A stretch of 64,000 bases of DNA from Weissella diestrammenae (GCF_014397255.1 NZ_CP060724.1:434001-498000), one strand, 5' to 3'. Counted from the stretch's first letter, positions 35,768 to 46,953 are shown. Notes: generated by a model not told the origin, from the letters alone. A program made the numbers and translations.

Positions 35768-36721
35768 ATGTCTGCCTTTATCACCTCAGTATCATCAGTT
35801 ATCGAAATCATTTTTGTTATTGCCTTAGGATACTTCTTGCGGCATGGTCAAAAATTCCATGATTCTTTTAAACATGATATCGAATTCTTAATTATGAAAG
35901 TGGCGCTACCACTCAATATTTTTGTTGGTGTCCTCAACAATTTGACTCGTGCAAAGCTTATTGCACTGTCGGGGTCATTGATATTTGTCATCATCTCATT
36001 TGCCATCGGTTATCTAGTCGCCTGGTTACTGACAAAACTCTTACACATTCGTGTTGGTCGACGGGGAACATTTATTAATATGTTTGTTAATGCTAATACC
36101 ATTTTTATTGGCCTTCCCCTCAACATCGCCCTCTTTGGTGAAAAATCAATTTCATATTTTTTGATTTATTACCTTGCAAATACCGTTTCAACTTGGGCAA
36201 TTGGCATTTTCTTTATTCAAAATGATGGGCCTAAAAAAGCTAACCAAACGTTCAATTGGAAAAAGTTATTACCAGCGCCACTATTGGGATTCATTGTGGC
36301 TTTGATTTGGCTCCTTATGGCCTTGCCAGTACCAGAATTAGTCAACAAAACTTTCACCATGGTTGGTAACATTGTCACACCTTTGTCGTTAATTTATATC
36401 GGAATTGTTTTAGCAGATGCCGGGCTCAAGTCAATTCACTTTGACCGAGACACAGTTGTTGCGCTACTAGGTCGGTTTGTCTTTGCGCCAGTCGTAATGA
36501 TTTTGGTCGTCATTACATTCAGTGCCGGTGGACTCAATATCCCGGCAATGGAGAAGAGCACCTTGATTATTCAGGCTGCGGCACCTGGTTTAGCAGTGTT
36601 ACCCATTCTAGTTGGTGAAGCAAAAGGTGACGTAGCCTACGCAACAAATGTGGTCACAACCTCAACTGTTCTATTTGTCATTGTCGTACCTATCTTGATG
36701 CAAATCGTTACCTTATTCTAA
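35768..36721 (+). CDS. mleP: Malate permease (auxin efflux carrier family)
   Basis: This 317-aa protein has about ten TM helices in two halves, the AEC fold. It includes FINMFVNANTIFIGLPLNIALFG near 108, APGLAVLPILVGEAKGD near 280 and a GYFLRHG N-terminal motif. It begins 16 nt after the mleS stop with AAGGAG upstream, so it is in the same operon and should import malate (or exchange malate for lactate). Confidence 0.92.
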   Translation: MSAFITSVSSVIEIIFVIALGYFLRHGQKFHDSFKHDIEFLIMKVALPLNIFVGVLNNLTRAKLIALSGSLIFVIISFAIGYLVAWLLTKLLHIRVGRRGTFINMFVNANTIFIGLPLNIALFGEKSISYFLIYYLANTVSTWAIGIFFIQNDGPKKANQTFNWKKLLPAPLLGFIVALIWLLMALPVPELVNKTFTMVGNIVTPLSLIYIGIVLADAGLKSIHFDRDTVVALLGRFVFAPVVMILVVITFSAGGLNIPAMEKSTLIIQAAAPGLAVLPILVGEAKGDVAYATNVVTTSTVLFVIVVPILMQIVTLF

Positions 36722-36816
36722 ACGCTATAATTAATCAATGTCACAAAAGTCAATCAGCTAAATTCTTAAGCAATATGAATTTTTCCTGATGGGCTTTTTT
36801 GATTCAATCCTAGATA

Positions 36817-36825
36817 TGCTAAAAT
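36817..36825 (+). promoter_or_regulatory. Extended -10 promoter of femX
   Basis: TGCTAAAAT (-10 TAAAAT at 36820-36825) with TTTTGA as a possible -35 at 17-nt spacing. The nnrD leader has the same TGCTAAAAT at about 47132-47140. Confidence 0.45.
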
Positions 36826-36892
36826 ATAAACATATTAGCCGAATAGTCGTGTACTGTTTGGTCAGTCAAATATTCATTGAAAAGAGAGCAAT

Positions 36893-37912
36893 ATGCCGGT
36901 TTTAGATATTAATGATAAAAAAGCAGTCGCACGCTACCAAGAATTTGTTAGGGCTTCACCATTTGGTCAAGTGACACAGGATCTTGCTTGGTCAGAAGTG
37001 AAGAACAATTGGACACCGCGTTATGCGTATGTAGAGAATGCGCATGGCGATATCATTGCAGCAATATCAATGCTCTTAACGGATACACCCAGTGGCAAAA
37101 AATTTGCATATGCGTCAAAGGGGCCAGTAATGGATATGCACGATTTAGACCTCTTTGATAAACTCATTGTTGAAGCAAAAAAAGCCATTCAAGATGATAA
37201 TGTTTACTTATTACGTTTAGATCCCGAAGTGATTTACTCAGATGATTTTAACGCCGAGTTACAAGCCCACGGCTATCAAACCCGTAATCGAAATGTTGCT
37301 AATCAGGGCATGCATGCAACAATTCAACCACGGTTAAATATGGTTTTAGATTTAACTGAAAAGCCAGATGCGAAAGAAACATTTGACTTATATCCATCAA
37401 AAACAAAAAGTAAATTAAAACGACCAATTCGTGATGGGGTGACCGTTAAATGGGCAGCTGATCAGGCAGCAATTGATGCTTTTTTCGAAACTTACGCCGG
37501 TATGGCGCAACGACACGGTATTTCACATCGACCAAAAGCATATTTTGATCGTATGTTAAATGCTTTTGGCCAAAATGGTGACATATTGAGAGTTTACCTA
37601 GCTGAACGTGAGGGTCAACTCCTATCAACTGGAATCGGTTTTAAATATGGTCAGAAAATTTGGTACATGTATGCCGGATCATTTGATGGCAATATTTATT
37701 ACGCACCGTATGCAGTGCAAACCGCGATGATTCAATGGGCATTAGATGCTCACGTCGCAGCGTATGATATGGGTGGCATCGAAGCAGTCGATGAACACGA
37801 CGGTTTATACATCTTTAAGCATACATTCGTTAAGGCAGACCCTCGTGAATATATTGGCGAAATCGACGTCGTACTAGATGAACAGGTTTATCATGAACTA
37901 GTCAAGTCATAG
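36893..37912 (+). CDS. femX: FemX-type peptidoglycan cross-bridge aminoacyltransferase
   Basis: This 339-aa Fem transferase with two GNAT-like domains closely resembles, from memory, W. viridescens FemX: GQVTQDLAWSEVKNNW (25-40), KKFAYASKGPVMD, NMHATIQPRLNMVLDL-type segment, LYPSKTKSKLKRP, KIWYMYAGS and VFKHTFVK-like IFKHTFVKADPREYIGEID. The W. viridescens enzyme adds the first amino acid (L-Ala from Ala-tRNA) to the lysine side chain of UDP-MurNAc-pentapeptide. The helical coiled-coil arm of FemA is absent, as in FemX. It is monocistronic with its own terminator. It is the strongest genus marker in the window. Confidence 0.92.
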   Translation: MPVLDINDKKAVARYQEFVRASPFGQVTQDLAWSEVKNNWTPRYAYVENAHGDIIAAISMLLTDTPSGKKFAYASKGPVMDMHDLDLFDKLIVEAKKAIQDDNVYLLRLDPEVIYSDDFNAELQAHGYQTRNRNVANQGMHATIQPRLNMVLDLTEKPDAKETFDLYPSKTKSKLKRPIRDGVTVKWAADQAAIDAFFETYAGMAQRHGISHRPKAYFDRMLNAFGQNGDILRVYLAEREGQLLSTGIGFKYGQKIWYMYAGSFDGNIYYAPYAVQTAMIQWALDAHVAAYDMGGIEAVDEHDGLYIFKHTFVKADPREYIGEIDVVLDEQVYHELVKS

Positions 37913-37913
37913 A

Positions 37914-37945
37914 AAAAAGGCAAACCATAAATGGTTTGCCTTTTT
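37914..37945. terminator. Bidirectional terminator of femX and doxX
   Basis: Perfect 15-bp arms (37914-37928 with 37931-37945, AAAAAGGCAAACCAT) with A/T runs on both sides. Confidence 0.93.
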
Positions 37946-38450
37946 ATTTATGAAATACATGCGTTTTGAACCAGGGCTGTAATATGCGATCAACGCCAAA
38001 TAATCCAGCGTGATTACCAGCGCTTAAAAGAATGAACGCTACGACTAATTCAGTCGGATTTACGCCAATTAAACCAAACCCCAAATAAGTTAAATTCAAT
38101 AAAATTGCCACACCTGCTGCAATTGAAGTCAAAGCCCCAATAATGAGCAACAAACCAACCACTATTTCAGCGAATACTAGCATTTGAGACCAAGTATTCA
38201 GAGCAGTAATCGATTGTCCATGCTGCGTTGTTTGATCAATTAATCCATTGAACCATGGAAAAGCAGGCCGTTGATCAAAGGTCATTGTGACTGGCTTTTG
38301 TAAGACGAGTTTGATGACTGCATCTAAATGAAACCCACCATTCATTGTTAGCTTCGTCCACCCATCACTCAACCAAACACCACCCAACCCAATACGTAAA
38401 ATAGTCAGTACGTACGCCGCAACTTTACTCTCTCGTAACCATTGCCACAT
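37944..38450 (-). CDS. DoxX family membrane protein
   Basis: This protein of about 168 aa has four TM helices and the DoxX pattern LRIGLGGVWLSDGWTKL near 15-31 and LVFAEIVVGLLLIIGALTS near 85-103. DoxX proteins have been linked to membrane-associated oxidative stress defence and quinol chemistry, but the role here is open. Three ATGs in a row (38456, 38453, 38450) follow AGGA; MWQWLRES at 38450 has the best spacing. It lies after prfB in the same direction. Confidence 0.8.
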   Translation of the reverse strand: MWQWLRESKVAAYVLTILRIGLGGVWLSDGWTKLTMNGGFHLDAVIKLVLQKPVTMTFDQRPAFPWFNGLIDQTTQHGQSITALNTWSQMLVFAEIVVGLLLIIGALTSIAAGVAILLNLTYLGFGLIGVNPTELVVAFILLSAGNHAGLFGVDRILQPWFKTHVFHK

Positions 38451-38486
38451 CATCATGTCCTCGCATTTCATTGCTATTTCTGGTCG

Positions 38487-39601
38487 TTAATCAGGGTTTA
38501 ACAGACCTAGTTTCCACTGTAGGTAGGCATTCATGAAACCATCTAAATCGCCATCCATCACCGCTTGCGGATTACCACTTTCATAGTTTGTCCGATGGTC
38601 TTTCACCATGCGATATGGTTGAAAAACATACGACCGAATTTGTGAACCCCATCCATTTTCAAGGTGTTCACCAGAAATTTCAGCCCGTTCGGCTTCTTTT
38701 TTATCCATTTCCAATTGATACAGTTTTGCCCGCAACATACCATAGGCTGTATCTTTGTTTTGAAATTGTGAGCGCTGCTGTTGTGATGCGACAACAATTC
38801 CGGTTGGTATATGTGTCAATCGCACCGCTGATGATGTTTTATTAATGTGTTGCCCACCAGCACCAGACGCACGATACACGTCCATTTTAACATCAGCCGG
38901 GTTAATATCAATGGTGACAGAATTATCTAATTCAGGCATCACGTCAATTGACACAAACGACGTATGCCGGCGTCCTGCTGAATCAAAGGGCGAAATGCGA
39001 ACAAATCGATGAACTCCGCGTTCTGAACGTAAGTAACCATACGCATTGTGTCCAGAAATCATCAAAGTCACCGAATCAACCCCGGCAACATCCCCGGGGT
39101 GATAATCCATAATATCAACTTTAAAGTGATGCTTTTCTGCCCATCGCGTGTACATCCGTTGCAAATTAGCACCCCAATCAGCGGACTCAGTCCCCCTGAT
39201 CCGGGATGGATTTCCAAAATCGCATTACTGTTGTCATACGGTTCATTTAATAACTGTTCAAGTCGATAACTTTCAAGATTTTGTTGTAATTGATTCAGTT
39301 CATTATCTAATTCAGCTTCTAATTCATCATCTGGCATCTCAGCCAATAATTCGATAGTTGTTGCAACGGATTCAATCCCATCCGTTAACACTAAATAATT
39401 GTCACGGCGCTGTTTTAATTCATTGTTGGTATCAATAACCGCTTGGGCAGCAACATTGTCCTGCCAGAAATCGGGATGTGCCATTTCATCTTCATTTGCC
39501 GCAATCTGATCTGTTAACGCATCTAAATCTAGATTTTCACCAAGATGCGTAACTTCTGCGCTAATCTCATTCAATTGATTCCGTGCATCCGCTAAAGTCA
39601 T
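38487..39601 (-). pseudogene. prfB: Peptide chain release factor 2, single-base frameshift (probable sequence error)
   Basis: The first frame runs from MTLADARNQL (ATG at 39601, AAAGG upstream) to the conserved LEIHPGSGG and then goes out of frame. The second frame resumes with [16 protein letters not shown] and continues to the end, including the peptidyl-tRNA hydrolysis motif [15 protein letters not shown] (GGQ) and an SPF anticodon-like motif for UGA. The break is at the G5 run 39192-39196, where GGN-ACT needs one more base. RF2 is essential, so a base missing from the consensus is more likely than a null gene. The usual programmed +1 frameshift near codon 25 is absent: VTHLGENLDLDALT is continuous with no in-frame TGA. 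Confidence 0.9.
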
Positions 39602-39709
39602 ACTGATTTGCCTTTCTACCATTCATTCACAATACTGGTTTTATTCACTGTCAAACACACCTTTAAACACAAAAGGAAAGTCACTCGGACCTTCCTGTTG
39701 TGACCAGCA

Positions 39710-42076
39710 TTAAACTGTCAAATTCTGACGAATTTCTGACTTCATGAATAGACGAGTTGCCTCGTATTCAATGCCAGCAATCATTTCATCAAACATACGG
39801 AACCCTTCATTTTGGTACTCAATCAGTGGGTTCAATTGACCATAACCTCGTAATTGAATCGCATCACGCAATTGATTCATTGCTTCCATGTGATCTGTCC
39901 ACTGTGCATCAACGACACGTAAGATAACTACTCGTGTGAATTGCAATAATTGGTCACTATCATGCAAAGATTCCGCTTTATCCGCATAAACTGCTTGAGC
40001 TAATTCAAATAAGAATGCTTTAATTTCATCAACTGACTTATTTTGCAAATCAGAGACTTGTACTTGATTTTCAGGTACTAAGACGGCACGAGCAAAATCA
40101 GCAATTGATTGCAAATCCCATTCGTCAGCTTTTCCCATCGTGTGTACATCAACAACTCGGTTAATTGTACGACGAGCCATAGGTAGCAAAACATATTCCA
40201 ATGATGAACCAGCATCAATCACTTCATTCCGATTGCGGTAAAATACTTCACGTTGTTGTGACATGACATCATCATATTGCAAAACGTTCTTGCGAGAATC
40301 GTAATTATTTCCTTCAACTCGCTTTTGGGCTGATTCAACTGACCGGGTAATCAAACGATTACGAATAACAGCATCATCGTCTGCAAGGTTCAAACGATCC
40401 ATCATCGCTTTAATTTTTTCACCACCAAAACGAACCATCAAATCATCTTCCAATGACAAGAAGAATTGAGAATAACCACGATCACCTTGACGACCAGCAC
40501 GTCCACGTAACTGATTATCAATACGACGCGATTCATGACGCTCAGTCCCAATAACAGCTAATCCACCTAAGTCAGACACACCAGGTCCAAGCTTAATGTC
40601 AGTTCCTCGACCAGCCATGTTAGTTGCAATCGTAACTGCGCCACGTTGACCAGCATTAGCCACAATTTCAGCTTCTTTAGCGTGGTTCTTCGCATTCAAA
40701 ACGTTGTGTGGAATTCCCACTCGATTTAAGAGTTGTGATAACAATTCTGACGTTTCAACGGCAACTGTTCCAATCAAAATTGGTTGTCCCTTCGCATGCA
40801 ACTGTTGTACTAATTCAACAACCGCACGGAACTTTGCCTTTAAGGTTGGATACAATAAGTCAGGTTCATCAATTCGTGCATTCGGACGATTCGTTGGAAT
40901 GGTTGTGATTTCCATGTTGTAAATTTCACGGAATTCCTCAGCCTCTGTTTTAGCAGTCCCTGTCATACCAGATAACTTTCGGTAACGTCGGAATAAGTTT
41001 TGATAGGTAATCGATGCCATGGCCCGGTTGTCTTCTTGAATTTGAACTTGTTCCTTAGCCTCCAAGGCTTGATGCAAGCCATCAGAGAAGCGACGACCTT
41101 CTTGAATTCGACCTGAGAAAGCATCAACCAGAACAACTTCTCCGTCCCGAACAACATAGTCTTTGTTATTTTCCATCGTATAGTTCGCACGTAGCGCTTG
41201 ATCAATATGATGTGTTAAGGCCGTGTTACCAGAACCATATAAGTTTTCTAAGTTAAAGTATTGCTCAGCTTTTGCAATTCCTTCATCTTGTAATAAGACT
41301 GCTTTTGCTTCCAAATCCACGGTAAAATCAATGTCTTTTGTCAAAGACTTAACAAACCGGTCGGCTCGAATATATAATTGCGTACTTTCCTGTGCTGGTG
41401 CACCCGAAATAATCAATGGTGTTCGAGCTTCGTCAATCAAAATCGAATCTGTTTCATCAACCAAAGCAAAATTCAATGGTCGTTGTACACGATCTTCCTT
41501 ACGTGCCACCATATTATCACGCAAATAATCAAAGCCAATTTCTGAATTAGTTGAATATGTGATATCCGCATTATAAGCAGCCCGCTTATCTTCAGCTGAC
41601 TTATCAGAAAGGTTAATGCCAACAGTCAAACCGAGCCATTCATATAACTGACCCATTTCCAGACCATCACGTTGTGATAAGTATTCATTGACTGTAACAA
41701 CATGCACACCTAATCTAGGTAGGGCGTTTAAATAAACCGCCATTGTTGCCGTTAACGTTTTCCCTTCCCCAGTCTTCATCTCTGCGATATTTCCACCATG
41801 TAACACAGTTGATCCCATTATTTGTACTCGGAAAGGATAGAGTCCCAAGACACGTTTTGCACCTTCTCGCACTACTGCAAATGCTTCCGGCAAAATATCA
41901 TCAAGACTTTTTCCTTGTTCAATTAACGCCCGGAAATAAGGCGTTTTTGCTTGTAATTCTTCATCTGACAAAGCTGCCATTTGGTCCGCATAGGCTTCAA
42001 CGCTGTCTGCAATGTGACCAAGCCGTCGTAAAGTACCTTTGTCACTTTCAATTATTTTTCGTAAAGGATTTGCCAT
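39710..42076 (-). CDS. secA: Protein translocase ATPase SecA
   Basis: This 788-aa motor ATPase of the Sec pathway drives preproteins through SecYEG. Walker A is [18 protein letters not shown] near 101, DEAD-like [13 protein letters not shown] near 207, [15 protein letters not shown] near 485, and helicase motif [11 protein letters not shown] near 520. The C-terminus ends EIRQNLTV without the Cys-rich zinc-binding tail (CPCGSGKK) found in many SecA proteins. This is a known variant among lactobacilli, as far as I recall. It sits upstream of prfB in the same direction, the standard secA-prfB order; hpf, often next to it, is not here. Confidence 0.96.
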   Translation of the reverse strand: MANPLRKIIESDKGTLRRLGHIADSVEAYADQMAALSDEELQAKTPYFRALIEQGKSLDDILPEAFAVVREGAKRVLGLYPFRVQIMGSTVLHGGNIAEMKTGEGKTLTATMAVYLNALPRLGVHVVTVNEYLSQRDGLEMGQLYEWLGLTVGINLSDKSAEDKRAAYNADITYSTNSEIGFDYLRDNMVARKEDRVQRPLNFALVDETDSILIDEARTPLIISGAPAQESTQLYIRADRFVKSLTKDIDFTVDLEAKAVLLQDEGIAKAEQYFNLENLYGSGNTALTHHIDQALRANYTMENNKDYVVRDGEVVLVDAFSGRIQEGRRFSDGLHQALEAKEQVQIQEDNRAMASITYQNLFRRYRKLSGMTGTAKTEAEEFREIYNMEITTIPTNRPNARIDEPDLLYPTLKAKFRAVVELVQQLHAKGQPILIGTVAVETSELLSQLLNRVGIPHNVLNAKNHAKEAEIVANAGQRGAVTIATNMAGRGTDIKLGPGVSDLGGLAVIGTERHESRRIDNQLRGRAGRQGDRGYSQFFLSLEDDLMVRFGGEKIKAMMDRLNLADDDAVIRNRLITRSVESAQKRVEGNNYDSRKNVLQYDDVMSQQREVFYRNRNEVIDAGSSLEYVLLPMARRTINRVVDVHTMGKADEWDLQSIADFARAVLVPENQVQVSDLQNKSVDEIKAFLFELAQAVYADKAESLHDSDQLLQFTRVVILRVVDAQWTDHMEAMNQLRDAIQLRGYGQLNPLIEYQNEGFRMFDEMIAGIEYEATRLFMKSEIRQNLTV

Positions 42077-42247
42077 TTTTATATTTCACCTTTGATTCTC
42101 ATTTTAATGTCTAAATAGCCGATAATAAGGCTATGTTACTAAGAACCATTGTAACACAGCCAAGCAATTGAAAAAAAGAATTTTGTCTGAACAAAAAGTA
42201 AGTTTTCTGAGGCCGAGCTCATATCAGGTACCATTTATCGTTAAATA

Positions 42248-42274
42248 AAAGAAAACGACAGTCATCACTGTCGT
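42248..42274 (-). terminator. Terminator of the dlt operon
   Basis: ACGACAGT/ACTGTCGT (42255-42262 with 42267-42274), CATC loop, followed by TTTTCTTTTATTT on the minus strand. Confidence 0.8.
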
Positions 42275-42295
42275 CTCTCTTCTATCTGCAACACC

Positions 42296-43555
42296 TTAAT
42301 CTTGATTCGGTATATTTTCTGTTTGCGCCCATTGTTGCGTAAAGAAATGATTATTCAAATGATAATTTGGTGTTGCTTGATGTGTCGTTAGAAAATGATT
42401 GACACGCTGATCAAAAGCTAACCAACCATTCCAACCCAGATGAATCGTATCTTGCATGAAATACGGTTCAGAACCCCGTTTTGAAAGATCTGTAATCTGA
42501 TCAAAACCTTGTGATTGCAGTTGATACCTAATTTTTTCAACCGTTTTTTCATACATATCAGCATTCAACCCAGTATATGCTTGCCAATGGGTATTCACCG
42601 GTGGGATAACGAACATAACATCAGTTTTATTTTTTGCAAACTCATTTAACACCAGTTGTAAATCGCCATATTCTGGTGACTTCAAATAGTTAAAGTTCTT
42701 TTGTGAGTCTTTCAACTTTGGTAAATCGCGTTTGACACGTTTTGAGTAAAAACTATTCAAAATCTCAAACGGGTTGTTTGTGGTCTGTTCCTCACCCAAT
42801 CGTGTCGCACGGGCCTTTAATGTTGTCACATTATAGGACTGAGGTAATTTTTGTGCTCGAGGTTGTACCCGTTTGGTGAAATTATTACCTGTCTGAAGGC
42901 CTGCAAAGAGGCTATCTTCACGATCAGACAATTCCTCTAAAAGATTAATCTGGCGCAATTCAAAGGCACTCAATGCTTTACCATGCGCAACTTTTTCCAT
43001 ATACTGACGGACTGAACTTTCAGGCATCATCTTCAAAAAACGTTGCGCGGCATAACGATCTGCAACTGATCCAGTTACATTTTGTAAAAAATGATACGCT
43101 TGGTCGCCTGAATAGTAATATTCAAATGCACCTGGAAATTGACCTTCACGGATAAACCATTGCGGTGAGATGACAAAAACAGCCTGTTTATTTTTAAGTT
43201 GTTGTTTGATTTGTTGCATCCCAAAATAATGGGTTAAACTTTCAGCCCCCTTAAGCCCCAACAAGAAAGGTCGATAATTCCGATGATAACCCTCTGCCAA
43301 TACAGATGGATGCATTTCATCAAAGCGTTGCCATTCGCTTGAACCAAAAAATGGTACAAAACGATGCTGCTTATCAGAAAGAGCCTGTCGTTTAAGGGCT
43401 GCATTTTTAAAGACAATTGGTGTTAATGATGTTGCCGCACGCTTTTCAGCATCTAAATCATGCGATTGCGTTGTGGGCACCAAAAAAATCACGGTGATGA
43501 CTAAACCAATAGCCACCAAAACCGGTCCAAAAATCAGCCATAATCGCTTAAACAT
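42296..43555 (-). CDS. dltD: D-alanyl-lipoteichoic acid biosynthesis protein DltD
   Basis: This 419-aa protein has one N-terminal TM helix (about 4-27) and an extracytoplasmic SGNH/GDSL-like esterase domain: [12 protein letters not shown] (catalytic-Ser block GSSE, near 69), LSHYFGMQQ-like region, and the C-terminal [14 protein letters not shown] (Asp-x-x-His). It acts at the outer leaflet in the transfer of D-Ala to lipoteichoic acid. Its start overlaps dltC by 8 nt, and it is last in dltXABCD. Confidence 0.95.
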   Translation of the reverse strand: MFKRLWLIFGPVLVAIGLVITVIFLVPTTQSHDLDAEKRAATSLTPIVFKNAALKRQALSDKQHRFVPFFGSSEWQRFDEMHPSVLAEGYHRNYRPFLLGLKGAESLTHYFGMQQIKQQLKNKQAVFVISPQWFIREGQFPGAFEYYYSGDQAYHFLQNVTGSVADRYAAQRFLKMMPESSVRQYMEKVAHGKALSAFELRQINLLEELSDREDSLFAGLQTGNNFTKRVQPRAQKLPQSYNVTTLKARATRLGEEQTTNNPFEILNSFYSKRVKRDLPKLKDSQKNFNYLKSPEYGDLQLVLNEFAKNKTDVMFVIPPVNTHWQAYTGLNADMYEKTVEKIRYQLQSQGFDQITDLSKRGSEPYFMQDTIHLGWNGWLAFDQRVNHFLTTHQATPNYHLNNHFFTQQWAQTENIPNQD

Positions 43556-43787
43556 TTTGTAATTCCTTTACACCTTGAATAATTTTATTTGCTGTGTTCC
43601 AGTCATCACGTCCCATGTCCGAGACAGGAATTTTAATATTAAACTTGCTTTCAAGCTCTAAAACCAATTCAACGGTTCCCATTGAATCTAAAACCCCGGC
43701 ATCAAATAGGTCATCATCCATCATATCTGACACGTCTTCCATAAATAAATCGTCAATAATTGCAATTACTTCTGCTTGAATATCCAT
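43548..43787 (-). CDS. dltC: D-alanine carrier protein DltC
   Basis: This 79-aa acyl-carrier-like protein has the phosphopantetheine-attachment Ser at residue 35 in [11 protein letters not shown]. DltA loads D-Ala onto its 4'-phosphopantetheine arm and DltB uses it. It needs an AcpS-type transferase; one is encoded at 53.7 kb. It lies 60 nt after dltB and overlaps dltD by 8 nt. Confidence 0.96.
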   Translation of the reverse strand: MDIQAEVIAIIDDLFMEDVSDMMDDDLFDAGVLDSMGTVELVLELESKFNIKIPVSDMGRDDWNTANKIIQGVKELQNV

Positions 43788-43847
43788 TTTTATTTCTCCA
43801 TTTTCTTCTGAATTGAATTAAAGTTATTTTTTGCTACCTATAACATT

Positions 43848-45110
43848 TTAATGACCATGGTGCATCATCGGATGGAACCAAAGTTGATCTAAGAATCCTG
43901 AGAATAACAAGAAACTAAACATCACAACGTTAAACGTCACGAAGATGCCGAGCGCATGCATGAATTTATTATCTGGTAATAATGGTTGCCCAGCTTGTTT
44001 GCGTGTTTTGTTGATTCTTTTTTTCTTTCTAAACCACCAATCGTTGATGACCAAGCCAACGCCATGGAAAAGGCCATAAGCAATATAGTACCAAGTAACC
44101 CCATGCCAGAATCCCATAATGAGCATATTAACTAAATACGCCACACTCGATGTTGTATTACGATTCTTAAAAACTTTATGTTTCATTAACACATAGACTA
44201 AACGCATAAATACAAAATCACGGAACCAAAAACTCAATGACATGTGCCAACGATTCCAAAATTCTTTCAAATCTCGTGATAAGAATGGCTTATTAAAATT
44301 AATGGGGGTATGAATACCCATGATATATGAAATACCAATGGCAAAGAGTGAATAACCTGCAAAGTCAAAAAATAAATCAAATCCATACGTATACATCACC
44401 AATAATGTTGGCCAATTAAAGACGCCACCAGCCATCAAGGCCATGTGTTTAGCTTGTGGTAAGAGTACATCTCCAAAGATATAAGCCAAAATAAACTTAT
44501 AAAATGCACCCAACATCAGATACCAAACTGCCTTCTCTAGCATATTCAAGTACTCAGTTCGGTCTGGCAGTTGACGATAATCCTCATCAAAGCGTCGATA
44601 ACGGTCAATGGGACCTGATGAAATCGTCGGCATAAAAATCATAAACCGCATGAACGGCCAGAACTTCGTATCATGTAATTCACCATCCCGCATTTCCATA
44701 ATCATTGCAACTGAACGAAATGTTAGATATGAAATTCCCAAAAAACCAAATAGTGAATTAACGCCGATAACGGCCGGTGTTATTTTAACAATTATCAGTG
44801 GTAGGAGCGCAATTAGTACACTAGCATAAAAAACAAGGCTTTGATTGGCACGTTGTCGATAGGATTGATAGGCAAACACAATGAGCGTTTGCCAGATTAA
44901 ATACCCAATTAGCGCCAGTAATTGCATCCAATGTGACCCGCCAAACATGAACAAAATAAAGGTCACGGACACCAAGCTTTCATAAACCTGTAACCGTCGT
45001 TGATAAAACATTGCAATCACGACCGGTACTAATGCCAACAATAGAATGGCAAAATACTGAGGGTCTCCGTATGGTTGCCAATTTGGCAAAGATTGTACCC
45101 ACTCAATCAT
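43848..45110 (-). CDS. dltB: D-alanyl transfer protein DltB (MBOAT)
   Basis: This 420-aa membrane-bound O-acyltransferase has about ten TM helices. The MBOAT core is visible as MSLSFWFRDFVF, then LIMGFWHGVTWYYIAYGLFHG with the conserved His (near 336). It moves D-Ala from DltC across or into the membrane for DltD. Its ATG overlaps the dltA stop by one base (TAATG). Confidence 0.96.
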   Translation of the reverse strand: MIEWVQSLPNWQPYGDPQYFAILLLALVPVVIAMFYQRRLQVYESLVSVTFILFMFGGSHWMQLLALIGYLIWQTLIVFAYQSYRQRANQSLVFYASVLIALLPLIIVKITPAVIGVNSLFGFLGISYLTFRSVAMIMEMRDGELHDTKFWPFMRFMIFMPTISSGPIDRYRRFDEDYRQLPDRTEYLNMLEKAVWYLMLGAFYKFILAYIFGDVLLPQAKHMALMAGGVFNWPTLLVMYTYGFDLFFDFAGYSLFAIGISYIMGIHTPINFNKPFLSRDLKEFWNRWHMSLSFWFRDFVFMRLVYVLMKHKVFKNRNTTSSVAYLVNMLIMGFWHGVTWYYIAYGLFHGVGLVINDWWFRKKKRINKTRKQAGQPLLPDNKFMHALGIFVTFNVVMFSFLLFSGFLDQLWFHPMMHHGH

Positions 45111-46648
45111 TAGGCATTCACCTCAGCAATCAACTTTTTAATATCAACCTTACCATTTGGGGTAATTGGCAATTCATCGCGGTAAATAAATCGTGACGGC
45201 ATCATATATGCCATCATATCATCGACTAATTCGGCTTTAATGGCCATCGTCAACTTAAGATCCTTTTCAAACTGGGCACGAACGCCCGGCTTAGCAACCA
45301 CGTATGCCAGTAATTGTTGTACTTTATGCTGGTCATTGTATCTCGGCACAGCAACCGCCGCATCAAGATATTGTGATAGGTTTAAAATATGTGCCACTTC
45401 TTCCAGCTCAATTCGGTAACCATTGAACTTAATTTGAAAGTCCATTCGTCCACCATAGTGAAGCAGTCCTGTTTGATCGAGCGTTCCAACATCACCAGTA
45501 TGATAAGCTCGCTCGCCATCTAGTTCAAAGAACGCTTGGGCCGTTTTTTCAGGATTGTTAATATATCCCTTTGAAACCGCAGGCCCCGTAACAATGATTT
45601 CACCTTGTTGGTCAGCCGCAAGGCGTTCTCCAGATTCATTCATGATATAAGTAGGTGAATCAGGCTTCACATAGCCGATAGGAAGCCGTTCAGCCTTAGC
45701 TAACATCGCTGGGGTAATTGCAACAGCTGAAAAAGCAACCGTGGCCTCAGTCGGCCCAAATGAATTAACAATTCGTGCATTAGGGAATCGTTCATGTAAT
45801 TTTGCCGCCGTGCTAACGGTCAATTCTTCACCACAGAAATAAAAATGCGATAACATTGGCATATTTTCGCTATTAAATGCGTCTGATAGCATGGCCATAT
45901 CTACAAACGATGGGGTTGATGTCCATACTTGAATCGGCAGCTGAGGCAAAACCGCAAATAAATCTTTGAAATTTTCAGTAGTTGCTTTTGGCATAGCATA
46001 CATTGTCCCACCAGTAGCCAATGTTGGTGCCCAATACATCACTGATAAGTCAAATGAATATGGTGGTTGCGCCAACATTTTTGGCTGTTCAGGCAAAGCA
46101 AATGCGTCATCTGTGATAATCCAGTTCACAAATGACAGTAAATTACGATGAGAAATTTGAACGCCCTTCGGTTTACCAGTTGTTCCCGATGTAAAAATAA
46201 TATAATACGTATCATCTTCAAGGACGGCATGATCCACTGAATAATCAACTGGCACTTGCATAGCTTGTGCCAACATATCTGGTGTCACAACCGGTACATC
46301 ATCGATGGCAATCGGTAAATCATCGACCGCGATTACAGCTGCCGGTTCGCCAATCGTCAAAATATTAGTTAAGCGTTCATTAGCAGAATTAATGTCAACT
46401 GGAATATAGGCGTGTCCCGCCTTAGTTAACCCAATGAATGTTGCAATCATCGCATATTCTTGCCCACCAAACACCATAACCGGTTGTTTCGGCGCCAAAT
46501 TCATCTCATCAATCATCTGCGCAATTGCATCTGAATGTTGTTTCAACTGGGCATAAGTGTGTTGTTCCCCTAATACATCGTATACAACTCGATCTGGTTG
46601 CGTTTGAGCATAACCATCAATAGTTGCAATCATATTTTCAATCGTCAT
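45110..46648 (-). CDS. dltA: D-alanine--DltC ligase
   Basis: This 512-aa ANL-superfamily adenylating enzyme activates D-Ala with ATP and transfers it to DltC. The P-loop is [14 protein letters not shown] (about 149-162). Further motifs are [13 protein letters not shown] (near 291), YHTGDVG (near 380) and the C-terminal catalytic Lys in [11 protein letters not shown]. The start ATG follows AAGGGATGAAATAA. D-alanylation lowers the wall's negative charge and raises tolerance to cationic peptides. Confidence 0.96.
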   Translation of the reverse strand: MTIENMIATIDGYAQTQPDRVVYDVLGEQHTYAQLKQHSDAIAQMIDEMNLAPKQPVMVFGGQEYAMIATFIGLTKAGHAYIPVDINSANERLTNILTIGEPAAVIAVDDLPIAIDDVPVVTPDMLAQAMQVPVDYSVDHAVLEDDTYYIIFTSGTTGKPKGVQISHRNLLSFVNWIITDDAFALPEQPKMLAQPPYSFDLSVMYWAPTLATGGTMYAMPKATTENFKDLFAVLPQLPIQVWTSTPSFVDMAMLSDAFNSENMPMLSHFYFCGEELTVSTAAKLHERFPNARIVNSFGPTEATVAFSAVAITPAMLAKAERLPIGYVKPDSPTYIMNESGERLAADQQGEIIVTGPAVSKGYINNPEKTAQAFFELDGERAYHTGDVGTLDQTGLLHYGGRMDFQIKFNGYRIELEEVAHILNLSQYLDAAVAVPRYNDQHKVQQLLAYVVAKPGVRAQFEKDLKLTMAIKAELVDDMMAYMMPSRFIYRDELPITPNGKVDIKKLIAEVNA

Positions 46649-46730
46649 TTATTTCATCCCTTCATTACACCGCTTATATCTTTTGGTTGACTACTCATTT
46701 GTTTTTTGTGAATAGCAAACCACCTATCAA

Positions 46731-46889
46731 TTAGAATTCATTATAAATAAAGCCACCTTGACCATGACCAGAGTAGCCAAACAGGTAAAGCAATCCCAGT
46801 AATATCACAAAATAAAAGATACTTTGCAATATAAATTTTATAAATGGCCATGTGTTTTTTTCTGGCAACGTCTGCAAATATTTCAACAA
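46731..46889 (-). CDS. dltX: DltX small membrane protein (52 aa, TTG start)
   Basis: This short gene precedes dltA. The C-terminus reads YLFGYSGHGQGGFIYNEF, the DltX hallmark (Gly-rich turn then FIYNEF), after one TM helix with IKFILQSIFYFVILLG. No ATG fits; two successive TTGs (46887-46889 and 46884-46886) lie 9 and 12 nt after GGAG, so translation likely starts at a TTG. DltX binds the Dlt machinery and its C-terminal carboxylate is thought to relay D-Ala between DltB and DltD. It lies 82 nt before dltA. Confidence 0.85.
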   Translation of the reverse strand: MLKYLQTLPEKNTWPFIKFILQSIFYFVILLGLLYLFGYSGHGQGGFIYNEF

Positions 46890-46924
46890 AATATTTTTCT
46901 CCTGTATATCAGATTATTTTTTAC

Positions 46925-46953
46925 ATTATATCAGTCGTTACAAGATATTACAA
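46925..46953 (-). promoter_or_regulatory. dlt operon promoter
   Basis: Minus strand: -35 TTGTAA (46948-46953), 17-nt spacer, extended -10 TGATATAAT (TATAAT at 46925-46930), about 36 nt before the dltX start. Confidence 0.8.
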
